Assembly: GCF_009729095.1 (NCBI RefSeq)
Contig: NZ_VTGX01000002.1
Span: forward strand, 620,001 to 684,000
Source of the DNA: Mycolicibacterium sp. CBMA 247
GTDB lineage: Bacteria > Actinomycetota > Actinomycetes > Mycobacteriales > Mycobacteriaceae
DNA length: 64,000 nt
Direction: 5' to 3'
The position numbers were made by a program, and so were the translations under genes. Shown here in pieces: positions 45,117-53,589 of the stretch (the first letter of the stretch is position 1; every line of letters begins with the position of its first letter). The notes under the pieces are model-generated. The model was not told the DNA's origin. It ran no database searches and worked only from the letters and a program-made list of their open reading frames with translations.

Positions 45117-46166
45117 CTGATCGGCGGAGGAGCCCAGGGTGTGCTCGATCGCGGTCAGCCGGGCAGCGTAGTGCCCGACGGGGTACTCCGCGGTGACGCC
45201 GATACCGCCGTGCAGCTGGATCGACTCCTGCGAGATGTGCCGGCCCGAGCGACCGATCTGCAGCTTGGCCCGTGCGGCGATCACCGGGGCGAGCTCACCG
45301 TCCGCGATGGACATCGCGGCGTAGGTACCCATGCTGCGCGCCAGCTCCAGCGACATGTACATGTCGGCGGCCCGCTGGGTAAGGGTCTGGAACTTGCTCA
45401 GCGTGACCCCGAACTGCTTGCGCGCCTTCAGGTAATCGGTGGTCAGCCGCAGTGATTCCTCCATCACGCCGACCGCCTCGGCGCACAGGCCCGCCGAGAT
45501 CCGCACCAGGGCGTTGGTGATCGCGCCGCCGGCGTCGACAGCCTCGCCGAGCGGCTCGGCGGGTGTGGAGTCCAGATCGATCTGGGCGCCCCGCTGGCCG
45601 TCGAACGTGCGGTAGCCCCGGCGGGTGACATTCGCGGCGTCGACCAGGAACAGCCCGGTCCCGCCATCGGGAAGGGCGGCGCTGACGATCAACGTGTCGG
45701 CGACATCACCGGCCAGCACCGGGTTCTTGGTACCGGTCAGCGTCCACACGTCGCCGCTGCGCGTCGCGGCGGTCGTCACGCCGGCCGACCCGCGCACGCC
45801 CGGTTCGGTGTGCGCGAAGGCCAGGATCCGCTCGCCGGAGGCGACTTCGTCGAGAAGGGCGCGCTGGGCATCGGTGCCCACCTCGGCGATGATCGCGCCG
45901 GGGCCGATAGCTCCGTGCAGCACCGGCTCGGGTGCCAGCCGGCGTCCGAGTTCGTTGAGCACCACCATGATCTCGATCTGGCCACCGGAGTCCTCATCGA
46001 AACCCAGTCCCAGAACGCCGATCTCGGCGAGCTGTCCCCAAATCTGACGGTCGAATCCGGGCTCGGAATCGACCACCTTGTTGCGCTTTTCGGTGTCGTA
46101 GCCCGACAGCAGGTCACGGGTGGTGTCGGCCAGCAGGGTCTGTTCGTCGGTCAGCTGAAAGTCCAT
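45066..46166 (-). CDS. Acyl-CoA dehydrogenase, smaller subunit of a probable heterotetramer
   Basis: 366 residues. ACAD motifs: LKARKQFGVTLSKFQTLTQR (Arg/Gln FAD contacts) and IQLHGGIGVTAEYPVGHYAA. The Glu expected in the catalytic C-terminal segment is not evident, whereas the upstream partner has it. In mycobacteria, adjacent pairs of a larger and a smaller FadE form alpha2-beta2 enzymes acting on steroid or other bulky acyl-CoAs. It starts eight bases after the larger subunit's stop. Confidence 0.85.
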   Translation of the reverse strand: MDFQLTDEQTLLADTTRDLLSGYDTEKRNKVVDSEPGFDRQIWGQLAEIGVLGLGFDEDSGGQIEIMVVLNELGRRLAPEPVLHGAIGPGAIIAEVGTDAQRALLDEVASGERILAFAHTEPGVRGSAGVTTAATRSGDVWTLTGTKNPVLAGDVADTLIVSAALPDGGTGLFLVDAANVTRRGYRTFDGQRGAQIDLDSTPAEPLGEAVDAGGAITNALVRISAGLCAEAVGVMEESLRLTTDYLKARKQFGVTLSKFQTLTQRAADMYMSLELARSMGTYAAMSIADGELAPVIAARAKLQIGRSGRHISQESIQLHGGIGVTAEYPVGHYAARLTAIEHTLGSSADQLRTLVGQLDSYEIVTL

Positions 46167-46174
46167 GGCTCAAC

Positions 46175-47332
46175 TCACAATCCGAGAATGGTGGACGCGA
46201 TGATGGTGCGTTGCACCTCGTTGCTACCGCCGTAGATCGAGGTCTTGCGGTAATTGAGGTAGTGCGGGGCGGCATGCTGGGCCCATTCGGGCGAGGCGAT
46301 GTCGCCGGCCTCATACGGCAGGGAATCGGCGCCGGCCACCTCGACCAGCAGTTCGGTCGCGGTCTGCTGCAGCTGGCTGCCGCGCAGCTTCAGCACCGAG
46401 GAGGCCGGGCTGGGCTTGCCGTCGGCCGAATCCGAGGTCACCCGCATCTGGGTGAGCTCCAGTGCCAGCACGTCATTTTCGGCTTCGGCCAGTCGTGCGG
46501 CGAACAGCGGATCGGCGAGCAGGCCGTTGGCCGCGGCACGCTCCTTGACCTCGGCGAGGCGCACCTTGGTGCGGGCCACCTGGGCGATGCCGGTGCGCTC
46601 GTTGCCGAGCAGGAACTTGGCGTACGTCCAGCCCTGGTTCTCCTCGCCGACGAGCTGGTCGGCGGGTACCCGGACGTCCTCGAAGAACACCTCGTTGACC
46701 TCGAAGCTGCCGTCGACCAACTTGATCGGGCGCAGTGTGATGCCCGGGGTGTTCATATCCATGAGCAGGAATGAGATACCGGCCTGCTTCTTGGGGGCCT
46801 GGGGGTCGGTGCGGACCAGGCAGAAGATCCAGTCGGCATGCTGGCCCAGCGTGGTCCAGGTCTTCTGGCCGTTGACCACGTAGCTGTCACCGTCGCGTAC
46901 CGCGGTGGTGCGCAGCGAGGCCAGGTCGGAGCCGGCCTCGGGCTCGGAGAAGCCCTGGCACCACCAGATGTCGAGAGCCGCGGTCGGCGGCAGGAAGCGC
47001 TCCTTGACCTCCTGGGAGCCGAACTCGGCGATCACCGGGCCGACCATCCTGGCGTTGAAGGTCAGCGGCTCGGGGACGCTGGCCAACTGCATCTCGTCGA
47101 GCCAGATCTGGTGCTGGTTCGGCGTCCAATCCTTACCGCCCCACTCGACCGGCCAGTTGGGGACCGCGAGGCCGTGCTCATGGAGGATTTTGTGCGCCGT
47201 GACGATGCCCTCTTTGCCGATCGGCAACCCGAGCCGGTTTCGTTCTCGAAGCTCGGCGGGAATCTTCGTGGTGTAGAAGGTGCGCAGCTCATCGCGGAAC
47301 GCTGCTTCCTCCGGTGTGAGCGCCAGTTGCAT
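46175..47332 (-). CDS. Acyl-CoA dehydrogenase, larger subunit of a probable heterotetramer
   Basis: 385 residues. Features: CQGFSEPEAGSDLASLRT (FAD/substrate loop), VNGQKTWTTLGQHADWIFCL, and a C-terminal YGGSNEVQRTIIA with the probable catalytic Glu. It resembles the FadE17/FadE28-type large subunits. The first gene of a two-gene operon; an imperfect palindrome upstream at 47369-47384 may be its operator. The acyl substrate is unknown. Confidence 0.87.
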   Translation of the reverse strand: MQLALTPEEAAFRDELRTFYTTKIPAELRERNRLGLPIGKEGIVTAHKILHEHGLAVPNWPVEWGGKDWTPNQHQIWLDEMQLASVPEPLTFNARMVGPVIAEFGSQEVKERFLPPTAALDIWWCQGFSEPEAGSDLASLRTTAVRDGDSYVVNGQKTWTTLGQHADWIFCLVRTDPQAPKKQAGISFLLMDMNTPGITLRPIKLVDGSFEVNEVFFEDVRVPADQLVGEENQGWTYAKFLLGNERTGIAQVARTKVRLAEVKERAAANGLLADPLFAARLAEAENDVLALELTQMRVTSDSADGKPSPASSVLKLRGSQLQQTATELLVEVAGADSLPYEAGDIASPEWAQHAAPHYLNYRKTSIYGGSNEVQRTIIASTILGL

Positions 47333-47368
47333 GACCGTCTCCCTGTCGGTGGATCTGAATGCACACTA

Positions 47369-47384
47369 AACCACCCGGTTGGTT
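47369..47384. promoter_or_regulatory. Imperfect palindrome upstream of the fadE pair
   Basis: AACCACCCGGTTGGTT matches its reverse complement at 14 of 16 positions and lies 37 bases upstream of the larger fadE start. It does not match the KstR or KstR2 consensus as I recall them. Confidence 0.45.
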
Positions 47385-47429
47385 GGGGGCATCAGGGTCC
47401 GCCGTCAGTGCTCATTGGACGGCTCGCCG

Positions 47430-48236
47430 TCAGCGGACCAGCCGGCGCAACAACGACGAGGCGGCGGCCACACCGAGCACCGCGGCCGCGATCAGCACGC
47501 TGATGTCGAGTGCCCAATTGGTCGGCGTGCCGATCAGCAGCCCACGCAATGCGTTGACCTCATAGCTGAGCGGGTTGATCGTGGACAGCCAGCGCAGCCA
47601 GGTCGGCATGATGTCGACGGGATAGAGCGCATTCGACGCAAAGAACAACGGCATGGTGATCGCCTGGCCGATACCCATCAACCGGTCCCGTTTGCGCACC
47701 AGCCCGGCCAGCGTCATCGACAGGCAGGCGAAGAATGCCGCGCCCAGCGCGACCACGGCCATCGCGGCCAGGATGCGCAGCGGATTGACCGTCATCGCGA
47801 TGCCCATCAGATAGGCCAGCAGCACCACTCCGAGCACCTGCACCACCGACCGCACCCCAGCCGCGAACGCCTTGCCCGCCACCAGCGCCGACGCGGGGGC
47901 GGGGGTCACCATGAGCTTGGCCAGGATGCCGGCATCGCGGTCCCAGATGATCTGGATGCCGTAGAAGATCGAGATGAACAGGGCCGATTGGGCGATGATG
48001 CCCGGCGCCAGAAATGTCAGATACGGCACGCCGCCGGTGTCGACGAGGTGCAGCCGGCTGAATGTCTGGCCGAAGATCAACAACCACAGCGCGGGCTGGA
48101 CCATGCGGGTGAACAGCTCGGTGCGATCGTGGCGCAGCTTCTGCAGTTCGACCAGAGCGAATGCGGCCATGCGCAGTGCCATTGCGCGGACCCGGCGCAT
48201 ACCGCGCGGGGCCAGTACCAGTGCATCAGCTGACAC
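47430..48236 (-). CDS. ABC-2 type exporter permease (DrrB-like)
   Basis: 268 residues from the GTG at 48236, which overlaps the ATPase stop by 11 bases. About six transmembrane helices, with LAPGIIAQSALFISIFYGI and the conserved ABC-2 end NPLSYEVNALRGLLIG. Daunorubicin-resistance DrrB-like. It forms the channel of a drug or lipid exporter with the upstream ATPase. Confidence 0.85.
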   Translation of the reverse strand: MSADALVLAPRGMRRVRAMALRMAAFALVELQKLRHDRTELFTRMVQPALWLLIFGQTFSRLHLVDTGGVPYLTFLAPGIIAQSALFISIFYGIQIIWDRDAGILAKLMVTPAPASALVAGKAFAAGVRSVVQVLGVVLLAYLMGIAMTVNPLRILAAMAVVALGAAFFACLSMTLAGLVRKRDRLMGIGQAITMPLFFASNALYPVDIMPTWLRWLSTINPLSYEVNALRGLLIGTPTNWALDISVLIAAAVLGVAAASSLLRRLVR

Positions 48237-49050
48237 GGCGGGCCGTCCTGCGGGTCGCCCGCACCTCGCGCATGCCGCCGGGCTGTTGCCCGGCACCGGC
48301 GGTCAGATCCGAACCGGCGTAATAGCGGAAGACATCCTCCAGCGATGCGTCCTCGGAAACCGTGGCCTTCAATTCGGCTGGAGTACCGAGCGCCTGCAAC
48401 CGGCCATGGTGCATGAGCGCCACCCGGTCGCACAGTGCGTCGGCCTCGCCCATGTAGTGCGTAGTGAGCAGCACGGTCATGCCGAACTCGGCCTGCATCC
48501 GGCCGACCTGTGTCCAGACGCTGTCGCGGGCGATGGGATCCAGCCCGACCGTGGGCTCGTCGAGGATCAGCAGCAGCGGACGGTTGACCAATGCCTGGGC
48601 CAGCTCAAGCCGGCGCACCATGCCACCCGAGTAGGTGCCCGCCACGGAATCGGCGACGTCGAGCAGCTGCATCGACCCCAGTGCCTGGTTCACCCGGTCT
48701 GTGCGTTCGGCACGCGGCACGCCATACAGGCGTGCGAACAACTCGACGTTCTGCCTGCCGGTCAGTGCCGCCTCGATCGAGAGTTGTTGTGGCACATAGC
48801 CGATGTTGTGCCGGATGTCCATGGTGTGCCGGTCCGCATCGAGGCCGAAGATCCGCACCTCGCCCTGCTGCACCGGCGTCAGGGTGGTCAGCACCCGCAC
48901 CGCGGTGGTCTTGCCCGCCCCGTTCGGGCCGAGCAGGCCCATGGTCTCGCCGCGATGCACCTGCAGGGTCAGATCGTCGACAGCGGTGAACGTGCCGTAA
49001 CGGTGCGTCAGGTGCCTGCAGTCGATGGCCGGCTCCTCGCTTACGGTCAT
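48226..49050 (-). CDS. ABC exporter ATPase (DrrA-like)
   Basis: 274 residues. Walker A GPNGAGKT, Q-loop IGYVPQQLSIE, signature YSGGMVRR (divergent from LSGGQ, as in DrrA), Walker B LLILDEPTVGLD, and the switch His in LLTTHYMGEAD. The C-terminal extension is Arg-rich. It starts within an ATGA overlap with marR, so expression is tied to the regulator. Confidence 0.92.
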   Translation of the reverse strand: MTVSEEPAIDCRHLTHRYGTFTAVDDLTLQVHRGETMGLLGPNGAGKTTAVRVLTTLTPVQQGEVRIFGLDADRHTMDIRHNIGYVPQQLSIEAALTGRQNVELFARLYGVPRAERTDRVNQALGSMQLLDVADSVAGTYSGGMVRRLELAQALVNRPLLLILDEPTVGLDPIARDSVWTQVGRMQAEFGMTVLLTTHYMGEADALCDRVALMHHGRLQALGTPAELKATVSEDASLEDVFRYYAGSDLTAGAGQQPGGMREVRATRRTARRVS

Positions 49051-49499
49051 GCATCTCCCTCGTGTAGCAGCCGGGTCAGTTCGGTCATGACATCCAATCC
49101 ATTTGCCAGGTCGTTGATCTGGTTGTCGTCGAGCTGCGCCAGAACGGCCGCCAGCGCCGCCCGGCGGGCCGCCCGGGACTCGTCGGCGATGGCTTGTGCG
49201 GGCGGTGTGAGCCGCAGCCGGACCACTCGCCGGTCCGTGTCATCGGGGGTCCTGGTGAGCAGCCCGTCGGCGACCAGCCGTGACACCAGGGTGGACGCGG
49301 TGTTGGGTGCCAGGCTGAGCTCAGCCGCCGATTCCCGCACCGAGATGTCCGGCCTGCGGCCGACCAGGCGCAACAATTCGCCTTGGGATTGAGTCAGTCC
49401 GGTGGCATCGAATCCTCCGCCGGTGGACCGGCGCAACTGCCTGCGCAACCGGCCGACGACGGTGAACATCTCGCCGACGAGATCGCGACGCGTTTCCAT
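49047..49499 (-). CDS. MarR-family regulator of the ABC exporter
   Basis: 150 residues from the ATG at 49499; the longer frame crosses the operator. Winged HTH: LTQSQGELLRLVGRRPDISV, SLAPNTASTLVSRLVADGLL and the wing TPDDTDRRVVRLRLT. It heads the operon marR-ATPase-permease. A perfect inverted repeat at 49510-49530 just upstream is the likely autoregulatory site, so a ligand would induce efflux. Confidence 0.88.
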   Translation of the reverse strand: METRRDLVGEMFTVVGRLRRQLRRSTGGGFDATGLTQSQGELLRLVGRRPDISVRESAAELSLAPNTASTLVSRLVADGLLTRTPDDTDRRVVRLRLTPPAQAIADESRAARRAALAAVLAQLDDNQINDLANGLDVMTELTRLLHEGDA

Positions 49500-49509
49500 T
49501 CCCAGCACG

Positions 49510-49530
49510 ATACCTCTGTGACAGAGGTAT
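49510..49530. promoter_or_regulatory. MarR operator
   Basis: Perfect nine-base arms ATACCTCTG and CAGAGGTAT separated by TGA, starting 11 bases upstream of the marR ATG. Typical size for a MarR dimer. Confidence 0.75.
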
Positions 49531-49798
49531 ATGGGCAAGAGGCAGCAATGAATGTTGGGTTGAATCAACCTGGTTGAGTGCGAAGGCGTATGCGGCAAAC
49601 TCGCTGAGAGGCCGCAGCCGTGGCCGCAGGGTAGTTGCCGCCGCTCTTCGGCTCGTACCCCCCAGCCCGCCCGGCCGGTGACATCGAACAAACGCTCAAC
49701 GTCTACTTAGGCGGCCACGGCTGCTACGTGTTCAAGGTACCAGACTTCCTGGTTAGGGCAGGGACATCGGCCCGATGAGCAACGCTTTGAATTGACGC
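49531..49798. other. Non-coding stretch between marR and the glgX remnant
   Basis: No supported gene. A small inverted repeat GGTTGA / TCAACC (49558-49570) is visible. The rest may be promoter DNA or further decayed sequence next to the glgX remnant. Confidence 0.4.
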
Positions 49799-50218
49799 TC
49801 AATCTGATTCGGGCTGTAGTGCCAATACGGCTCGCGCGTCCACGCTTACCGCGTTGCCCGCGGGGATCAGATCGGTGGCGGAGTTTGCCGAAGTGCTGAT
49901 CGCCGGAATCCATCGCGCGGCGAATTGTGCCGTTGGTAAAGCGAACTCGATCGGCTCGGAGTGCGCGCTGAAACACAACAGGAACGAGTCGTCGACCACG
50001 CGCTGGCCGCACCCGGTCTCCCAGTGCTCACCCACCGCCCGGCCGTCGAGGAACCTGCGGCGCCGGAACGCCGGGTGCGCGGCGCGTAGTGCCGACACCG
50101 AGCTGGTGAACTCGATCAGAGCGGGATCGGCACTGGCGCAGTCCATCCAGGCGATGTCGGCGACCTCACTGAACAACGCGAAATTGGTGCCTGACTTGTC
50201 GTAGGTGGCACCCAGCCG
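49799..50218 (-). pseudogene. glgX: Internally deleted remnant of glycogen debranching enzyme GlgX/TreX
   Basis: The open frame joins the very N-terminus of GlgX (LGATYDKSGTNFALFSEVA) directly to its C-terminal region (IAWMDCASADPALIEFTSS, AAHPAFRRRRFLDGRAV). A second junction follows, after which the extreme C-terminus resumes (QRVVDDSFLLCFSAH...). Compared with a typical enzyme of about 700 residues, the whole GH13 catalytic barrel (junction near 50158) and about 50 more residues (junction near 50020) are missing, yet the frame is intact for about 140 codons. It cannot be catalytic. The usual start region upstream is also replaced. Confidence 0.75.
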
Positions 50219-50306
50219 CTGGGCGACCGGCGACCGGGCGAATGTGCGGCGGTACGTTACGAACTGGGTCCGCACACTGGATCCGCACACCGGATGGGAG
50301 TCAGCC

Positions 50307-51122
50307 GTGGCAAGTAGCCCCGATCTGCCGGATTACCGGACCCTGCGAGTCGGGCTCGAGGAATCCGTCGCGACCATCACGCTGGACCGTCCCCAGCACC
50401 GCAACGCGTTCGGTGACGGGATGCGCGATGAGTTGGCCGATGCCTACACGCGTTGCGACGCCGACGATGCGATCCGGGTGATCGTGCTGACCGGCGCCCC
50501 GCCCGCGTTCTGCGCCGGTGCGGATCTCGGCGCCGGGGAGCGGACCTTCACCGAGCCAGGGCAGGAATTCAGCGCGGCCGGCCTCGCAGTGCCGGCGTGG
50601 ACCCTCGGCAAGCCGGTGATCGCGGCGGTCAACGGCCACGCCATCGGAATCGGGCTGACCCTGGCATTGCAGTGCGATATCAGGTTTTTCGCCGCCGACG
50701 GGCGCTACGGCGTGGTGCAGGCCCGCCGCGGCATGGTCGGTGACGCCTACTCACATTGGATCCTTCCCCGGCTGGTGGGCCTGGCCAACGCGGCCGAGAT
50801 CCTGTTGACCGGAGCCACGTTCGACGGTCACCGCGCCGTCGACCTCGGCCTGGGCAGCCGGGTGCTGCCTGCCGAGCAGGTGCTGCCCGCCGCGTTGGAA
50901 CTCGCGCACGACATCGCGGTCAACACCGCGCCGATGTCGGTCGCTGCCAGCAAGCGGCTGCTGTGGGATTCGTATGACCTCGACCGTGCGGGCGTCGGCG
51001 CCAGGGAGACCGAGATCCACCTGCGGTTGATGGCGCACGACGACGCGCGTGAAGGCGTGCGCGCCTACGTCGAGCGCCGGCAACCGCGCTGGAGTGGCCG
51101 ACCGGTCGATCCGACTAGCTGA
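50307..51122 (+). CDS. Crotonase-fold (enoyl-CoA hydratase-like) protein lacking both catalytic glutamates
   Basis: 271 residues from the GTG at 50307, six bases after GGGAG. Crotonase marks: ITLDRPQHRNAFGDGM, oxyanion motif AFCAGADLGAG, GHAIGIGLTLALQCDIRF, and LPRLVGLANAAEILLTG. The first catalytic Glu position reads as part of GIGLTLA, and the second lies in YGVVQARRGMVGDAYSHW, where Glu is absent, so water addition in the normal way is unlikely. It may act on another CoA ester reaction. Its end overlaps the convergent pncA by eight bases. Confidence 0.8.
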   Translation: MASSPDLPDYRTLRVGLEESVATITLDRPQHRNAFGDGMRDELADAYTRCDADDAIRVIVLTGAPPAFCAGADLGAGERTFTEPGQEFSAAGLAVPAWTLGKPVIAAVNGHAIGIGLTLALQCDIRFFAADGRYGVVQARRGMVGDAYSHWILPRLVGLANAAEILLTGATFDGHRAVDLGLGSRVLPAEQVLPAALELAHDIAVNTAPMSVAASKRLLWDSYDLDRAGVGARETEIHLRLMAHDDAREGVRAYVERRQPRWSGRPVDPTS

Positions 51123-51672
51123 TTTCCACTCCGGCGCGGCGAAGTTCGTCGATGGCCGCCATGCTGCTCTCGGCTCCGACGCCTGCGGTCAGACCGGTCA
51201 GGACCCGGGTCTGCAGCCCGGCCCTGACCGCATCGGCGGCGGTGGCCGCAACGCAGTAATCGGTGGCGATGCCCACCACGTCCACCGCGTCGACCCCGCG
51301 CTCGGCCAGCCAGTCCGTCAGCGTCGTCCCCGAATCGTCGACACCCTCGAAACCGCTGTAGGCCGCCGAATGGTGTCCCTTCTTGAACACCGCCTCGACC
51401 GTGGTGGGATCGAAATCGGGATGGAAGGCCGCACCCGGCGTATCGGCCACGCAGTGCCGCGGCCACGACTTCTGGTAGTCAGGAGTGTCGGAGAAATGCT
51501 CACCCGGGTCGATGTGGAAATCCTTGGTGGCCACCACATGGTCGTACCCGTGGTGGGTGGCCAGCAGCGCGGTGATGCCCCGCGCCACAGCAGAGCCGCC
51601 GGCGACTGCCAACGAGCCGCCTTCGCAGAAATCGTTCTGCACGTCGACGACGATGAGTGCGCGGGTCTGCAT
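51115..51672 (-). CDS. pncA: Nicotinamidase / isochorismatase-family hydrolase PncA
   Basis: 185 residues. Catalytic triad Asp10 (LIVVDVQNDF), Lys97/98 (FKKGHHS) and Cys140 (GIATDYC), with metal ligands Asp51, His53 and His59 (TKDFHIDPGEHF), exactly as in PncA. It converts nicotinamide to nicotinic acid and also activates pyrazinamide. It is the last gene of the operon of membrane proteins starting near 56362, 10 bases after the preceding gene. Confidence 0.93.
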   Translation of the reverse strand: MQTRALIVVDVQNDFCEGGSLAVAGGSAVARGITALLATHHGYDHVVATKDFHIDPGEHFSDTPDYQKSWPRHCVADTPGAAFHPDFDPTTVEAVFKKGHHSAAYSGFEGVDDSGTTLTDWLAERGVDAVDVVGIATDYCVAATAADAVRAGLQTRVLTGLTAGVGAESSMAAIDELRRAGVEIS

Positions 51673-51682
51673 GGACCCGACG

Positions 51683-52969
51683 CTACCCGCCGAACAGCAG
51701 GTACAGCCCGGTGAAGGTGTAGCCGACCATCACCAGCATCGTCGCGAGCTGCCCGGTGAGCTGATGTTGTTTCGGCAGCAGGAACAGGGCCCGGTCGTGC
51801 GCGGCGATCACCCCGGCGACGTGGCCCGCCAGCACGCACCCGACCTTGAGGCTGGCCAGCACTGCCGGGTGAGCGGACAGAAAGTAGCTGACCCGCACAT
51901 CACGTAGCCCGAAGAGCAGGATCACCGTCTGCTGACCGCGCTCCACCAGATACGACAGGTAGTGCGCGAATACATAGCCGACGACGATCGGGATCAGCGA
52001 ATGCGCCATCAGCCCGGGTAACTCGCGTCGAAGACGGCGATCGACCCCGCCGGTGGTGCGGGTGGCCGTCCAGAACGTGACCGCCACCGTGGTGGCGAAC
52101 ACCAGCAGACCTGCGGTGCGGATCAGACTGGCGCCGAGCGCTGATCCGGAGTGTGCGTCGACGAAGTTGCGCCACTGGGGCATTGCCGAGAAGCTGTCGA
52201 ACGCGGTCGAGCCCAGCAGCACCGCCAGCAGGGCGACGAGCCCGGGCCGCACCGGCAGCGACGGCAGGTGATCGAACGGGTTGCCGAGCACGATCCGACC
52301 GCCATGGCGGCGCAGCGGTGAGAGCCGCGATACGACCGTGCTGTACACCTCGAACGGGTCGGCACTCTCGAGCCACCGCTGCCCGCAGCACAGCGCACCG
52401 GCGAACGTCACCACGAAGTAGACCAGCAGCCAGTTACGAATGGCCACAACCGATCCCGGGTCCAGGCTGGCCAGCTCCAACCACACGAAAGCGAACAGTC
52501 CTGCGGCAGCAGGCCAGTAGCCGATACGTTCGGGGTAGTGCCACCGGTCCCGCACGGGCACGAACCGGCACAGCGTGCGCACCGGGGAGATCAGCCGCCA
52601 TACCGGGCCGAACAGCACCGAGGCCGCGACCAACCCCACCCACAGCAGGACGTAGAAGACACCCGGCAGCGGATTGGCAGCCGGCGGCCGGGTGAACGCG
52701 GTGAACACCACCCACCCGGTGAACGCGAGCGCGAGCAGGCCCAGGATCCACCGGGTCACGGGGGAGTCCACCGCCGTCGTCACCCAGGACGGCAGCGCCA
52801 CGCCCGGCTTGTCCGGGTCGAACCGGGGCCGTCGCCAGGCCAGCGCCACCACCGCAAAGGTGAACGTGAGCGTCCACGCCGCTCCGATCAGCGCAAACGT
52901 GTACGGGATTGGCAGGTCGGTCGAACCGCCCAGACCGTGGGCCAATACGGCGGTCGACCCGGACGTCAC
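51683..52969 (-). CDS. Polytopic membrane protein, function unknown
   Basis: 428 residues from a GTG overlapping the previous stop as GTGA. About ten transmembrane helices. Recognisable segments are the N-terminal AHGLGGSTDLPIPYTFALIG, a conserved CGQRWLESADPFEVYST loop, and helix-borne His in GYVFAHYLSYLVERGQQT and CVLAGHVAGVIAAHDRALFL. It is conserved in actinobacteria to my recollection but uncharacterised. It is co-translated with a cupredoxin-fold lipoprotein, pointing to a shared membrane complex. Confidence 0.65.
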   Translation of the reverse strand: MTSGSTAVLAHGLGGSTDLPIPYTFALIGAAWTLTFTFAVVALAWRRPRFDPDKPGVALPSWVTTAVDSPVTRWILGLLALAFTGWVVFTAFTRPPAANPLPGVFYVLLWVGLVAASVLFGPVWRLISPVRTLCRFVPVRDRWHYPERIGYWPAAAGLFAFVWLELASLDPGSVVAIRNWLLVYFVVTFAGALCCGQRWLESADPFEVYSTVVSRLSPLRRHGGRIVLGNPFDHLPSLPVRPGLVALLAVLLGSTAFDSFSAMPQWRNFVDAHSGSALGASLIRTAGLLVFATTVAVTFWTATRTTGGVDRRLRRELPGLMAHSLIPIVVGYVFAHYLSYLVERGQQTVILLFGLRDVRVSYFLSAHPAVLASLKVGCVLAGHVAGVIAAHDRALFLLPKQHQLTGQLATMLVMVGYTFTGLYLLFGG

Positions 52970-53406
52970 TGCTGCACTTGCACGCTGGCGATGGTGCGGT
53001 TCAGTTGATGCAGCTCGATGTCGACGGTGCCGGGCACGTCGACGGTGAACTGGAACTGCTGACCGTTACGCGCCTCGATCTTGAAGCTGTGCTCGGGATT
53101 CGAGTGCACGTGCAACTCGTCGGCGGCATCGCTGTTCACCCGCACCACGATCGGCTGGCCGACCTTGCCCTGGAGCTGCTCGTTGGTCGGGGTCACCTCG
53201 CCGCCCTTGATGGTGACGTCGATGAGCAACCGGGCGGGGGCCTGCTGCTGGTTGGTCATGTCCGACGGATTGACCGTGGTTGCCGAGGGACTCGCCGAAC
53301 CGGCTGAGCCGTCGGTCTTCTCGGTATCGCCAGAACCGCCACAACCGGCCGTCACCAGGGCGAGAGCCGACGCCAGAACGATGAGACTGCTTTTGAGGTT
53401 GATCAC
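52966..53406 (-). CDS. Cupredoxin-fold lipoprotein without the type 1 copper Cys
   Basis: 146 residues from a GTG at 53406. A lipoprotein signal ends in LVTAGC; a Ser/Thr/Gln linker follows. The domain ends in DELHVHSNPEHSFKIEARN and QFTVDVPGTVDIELHQL, the pattern of EfeO/cupredoxin-1 domains. Three His could bind metal, but the Cys and Met of blue copper sites are missing. It overlaps the downstream membrane protein gene by four bases and may deliver or sense a metal for the membrane proteins. Confidence 0.72.
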   Translation of the reverse strand: MINLKSSLIVLASALALVTAGCGGSGDTEKTDGSAGSASPSATTVNPSDMTNQQQAPARLLIDVTIKGGEVTPTNEQLQGKVGQPIVVRVNSDAADELHVHSNPEHSFKIEARNGQQFQFTVDVPGTVDIELHQLNRTIASVQVQQ

Positions 53407-53439
53407 GGTGAACCATCTTCGCCTGAGGAGTCCACAGCT

Positions 53440-53589
53440 TCATCTCGAGGCGGCTCGCCGCTCGCATGTTGGCGCCGGTCCCCGCATGGCGATATAGACC
53501 ACGACGCCCACCACGACGAGCGCCGGCGCGAAGGCCGGCAACGCCAACAGCAATGTGTGGTCAGCCTGGTAGTCGATCGGGTACGTCAT
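53440..53589 (-). CDS. 49-residue single-pass membrane protein
   Basis: The ATG at 53589 overlaps the stop of the large membrane protein as ATGA. The product begins MTYPIDYQADHTLLLALPAF, has one transmembrane helix (ALVVVGVVVYIAM) and a short basic tail with one Cys (PTCERRAAS). No family recognised. Start coupling and position in a tight operon make it a probable small subunit of the neighbouring complex. Confidence 0.65.
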   Translation of the reverse strand: MTYPIDYQADHTLLLALPAFAPALVVVGVVVYIAMRGPAPTCERRAASR

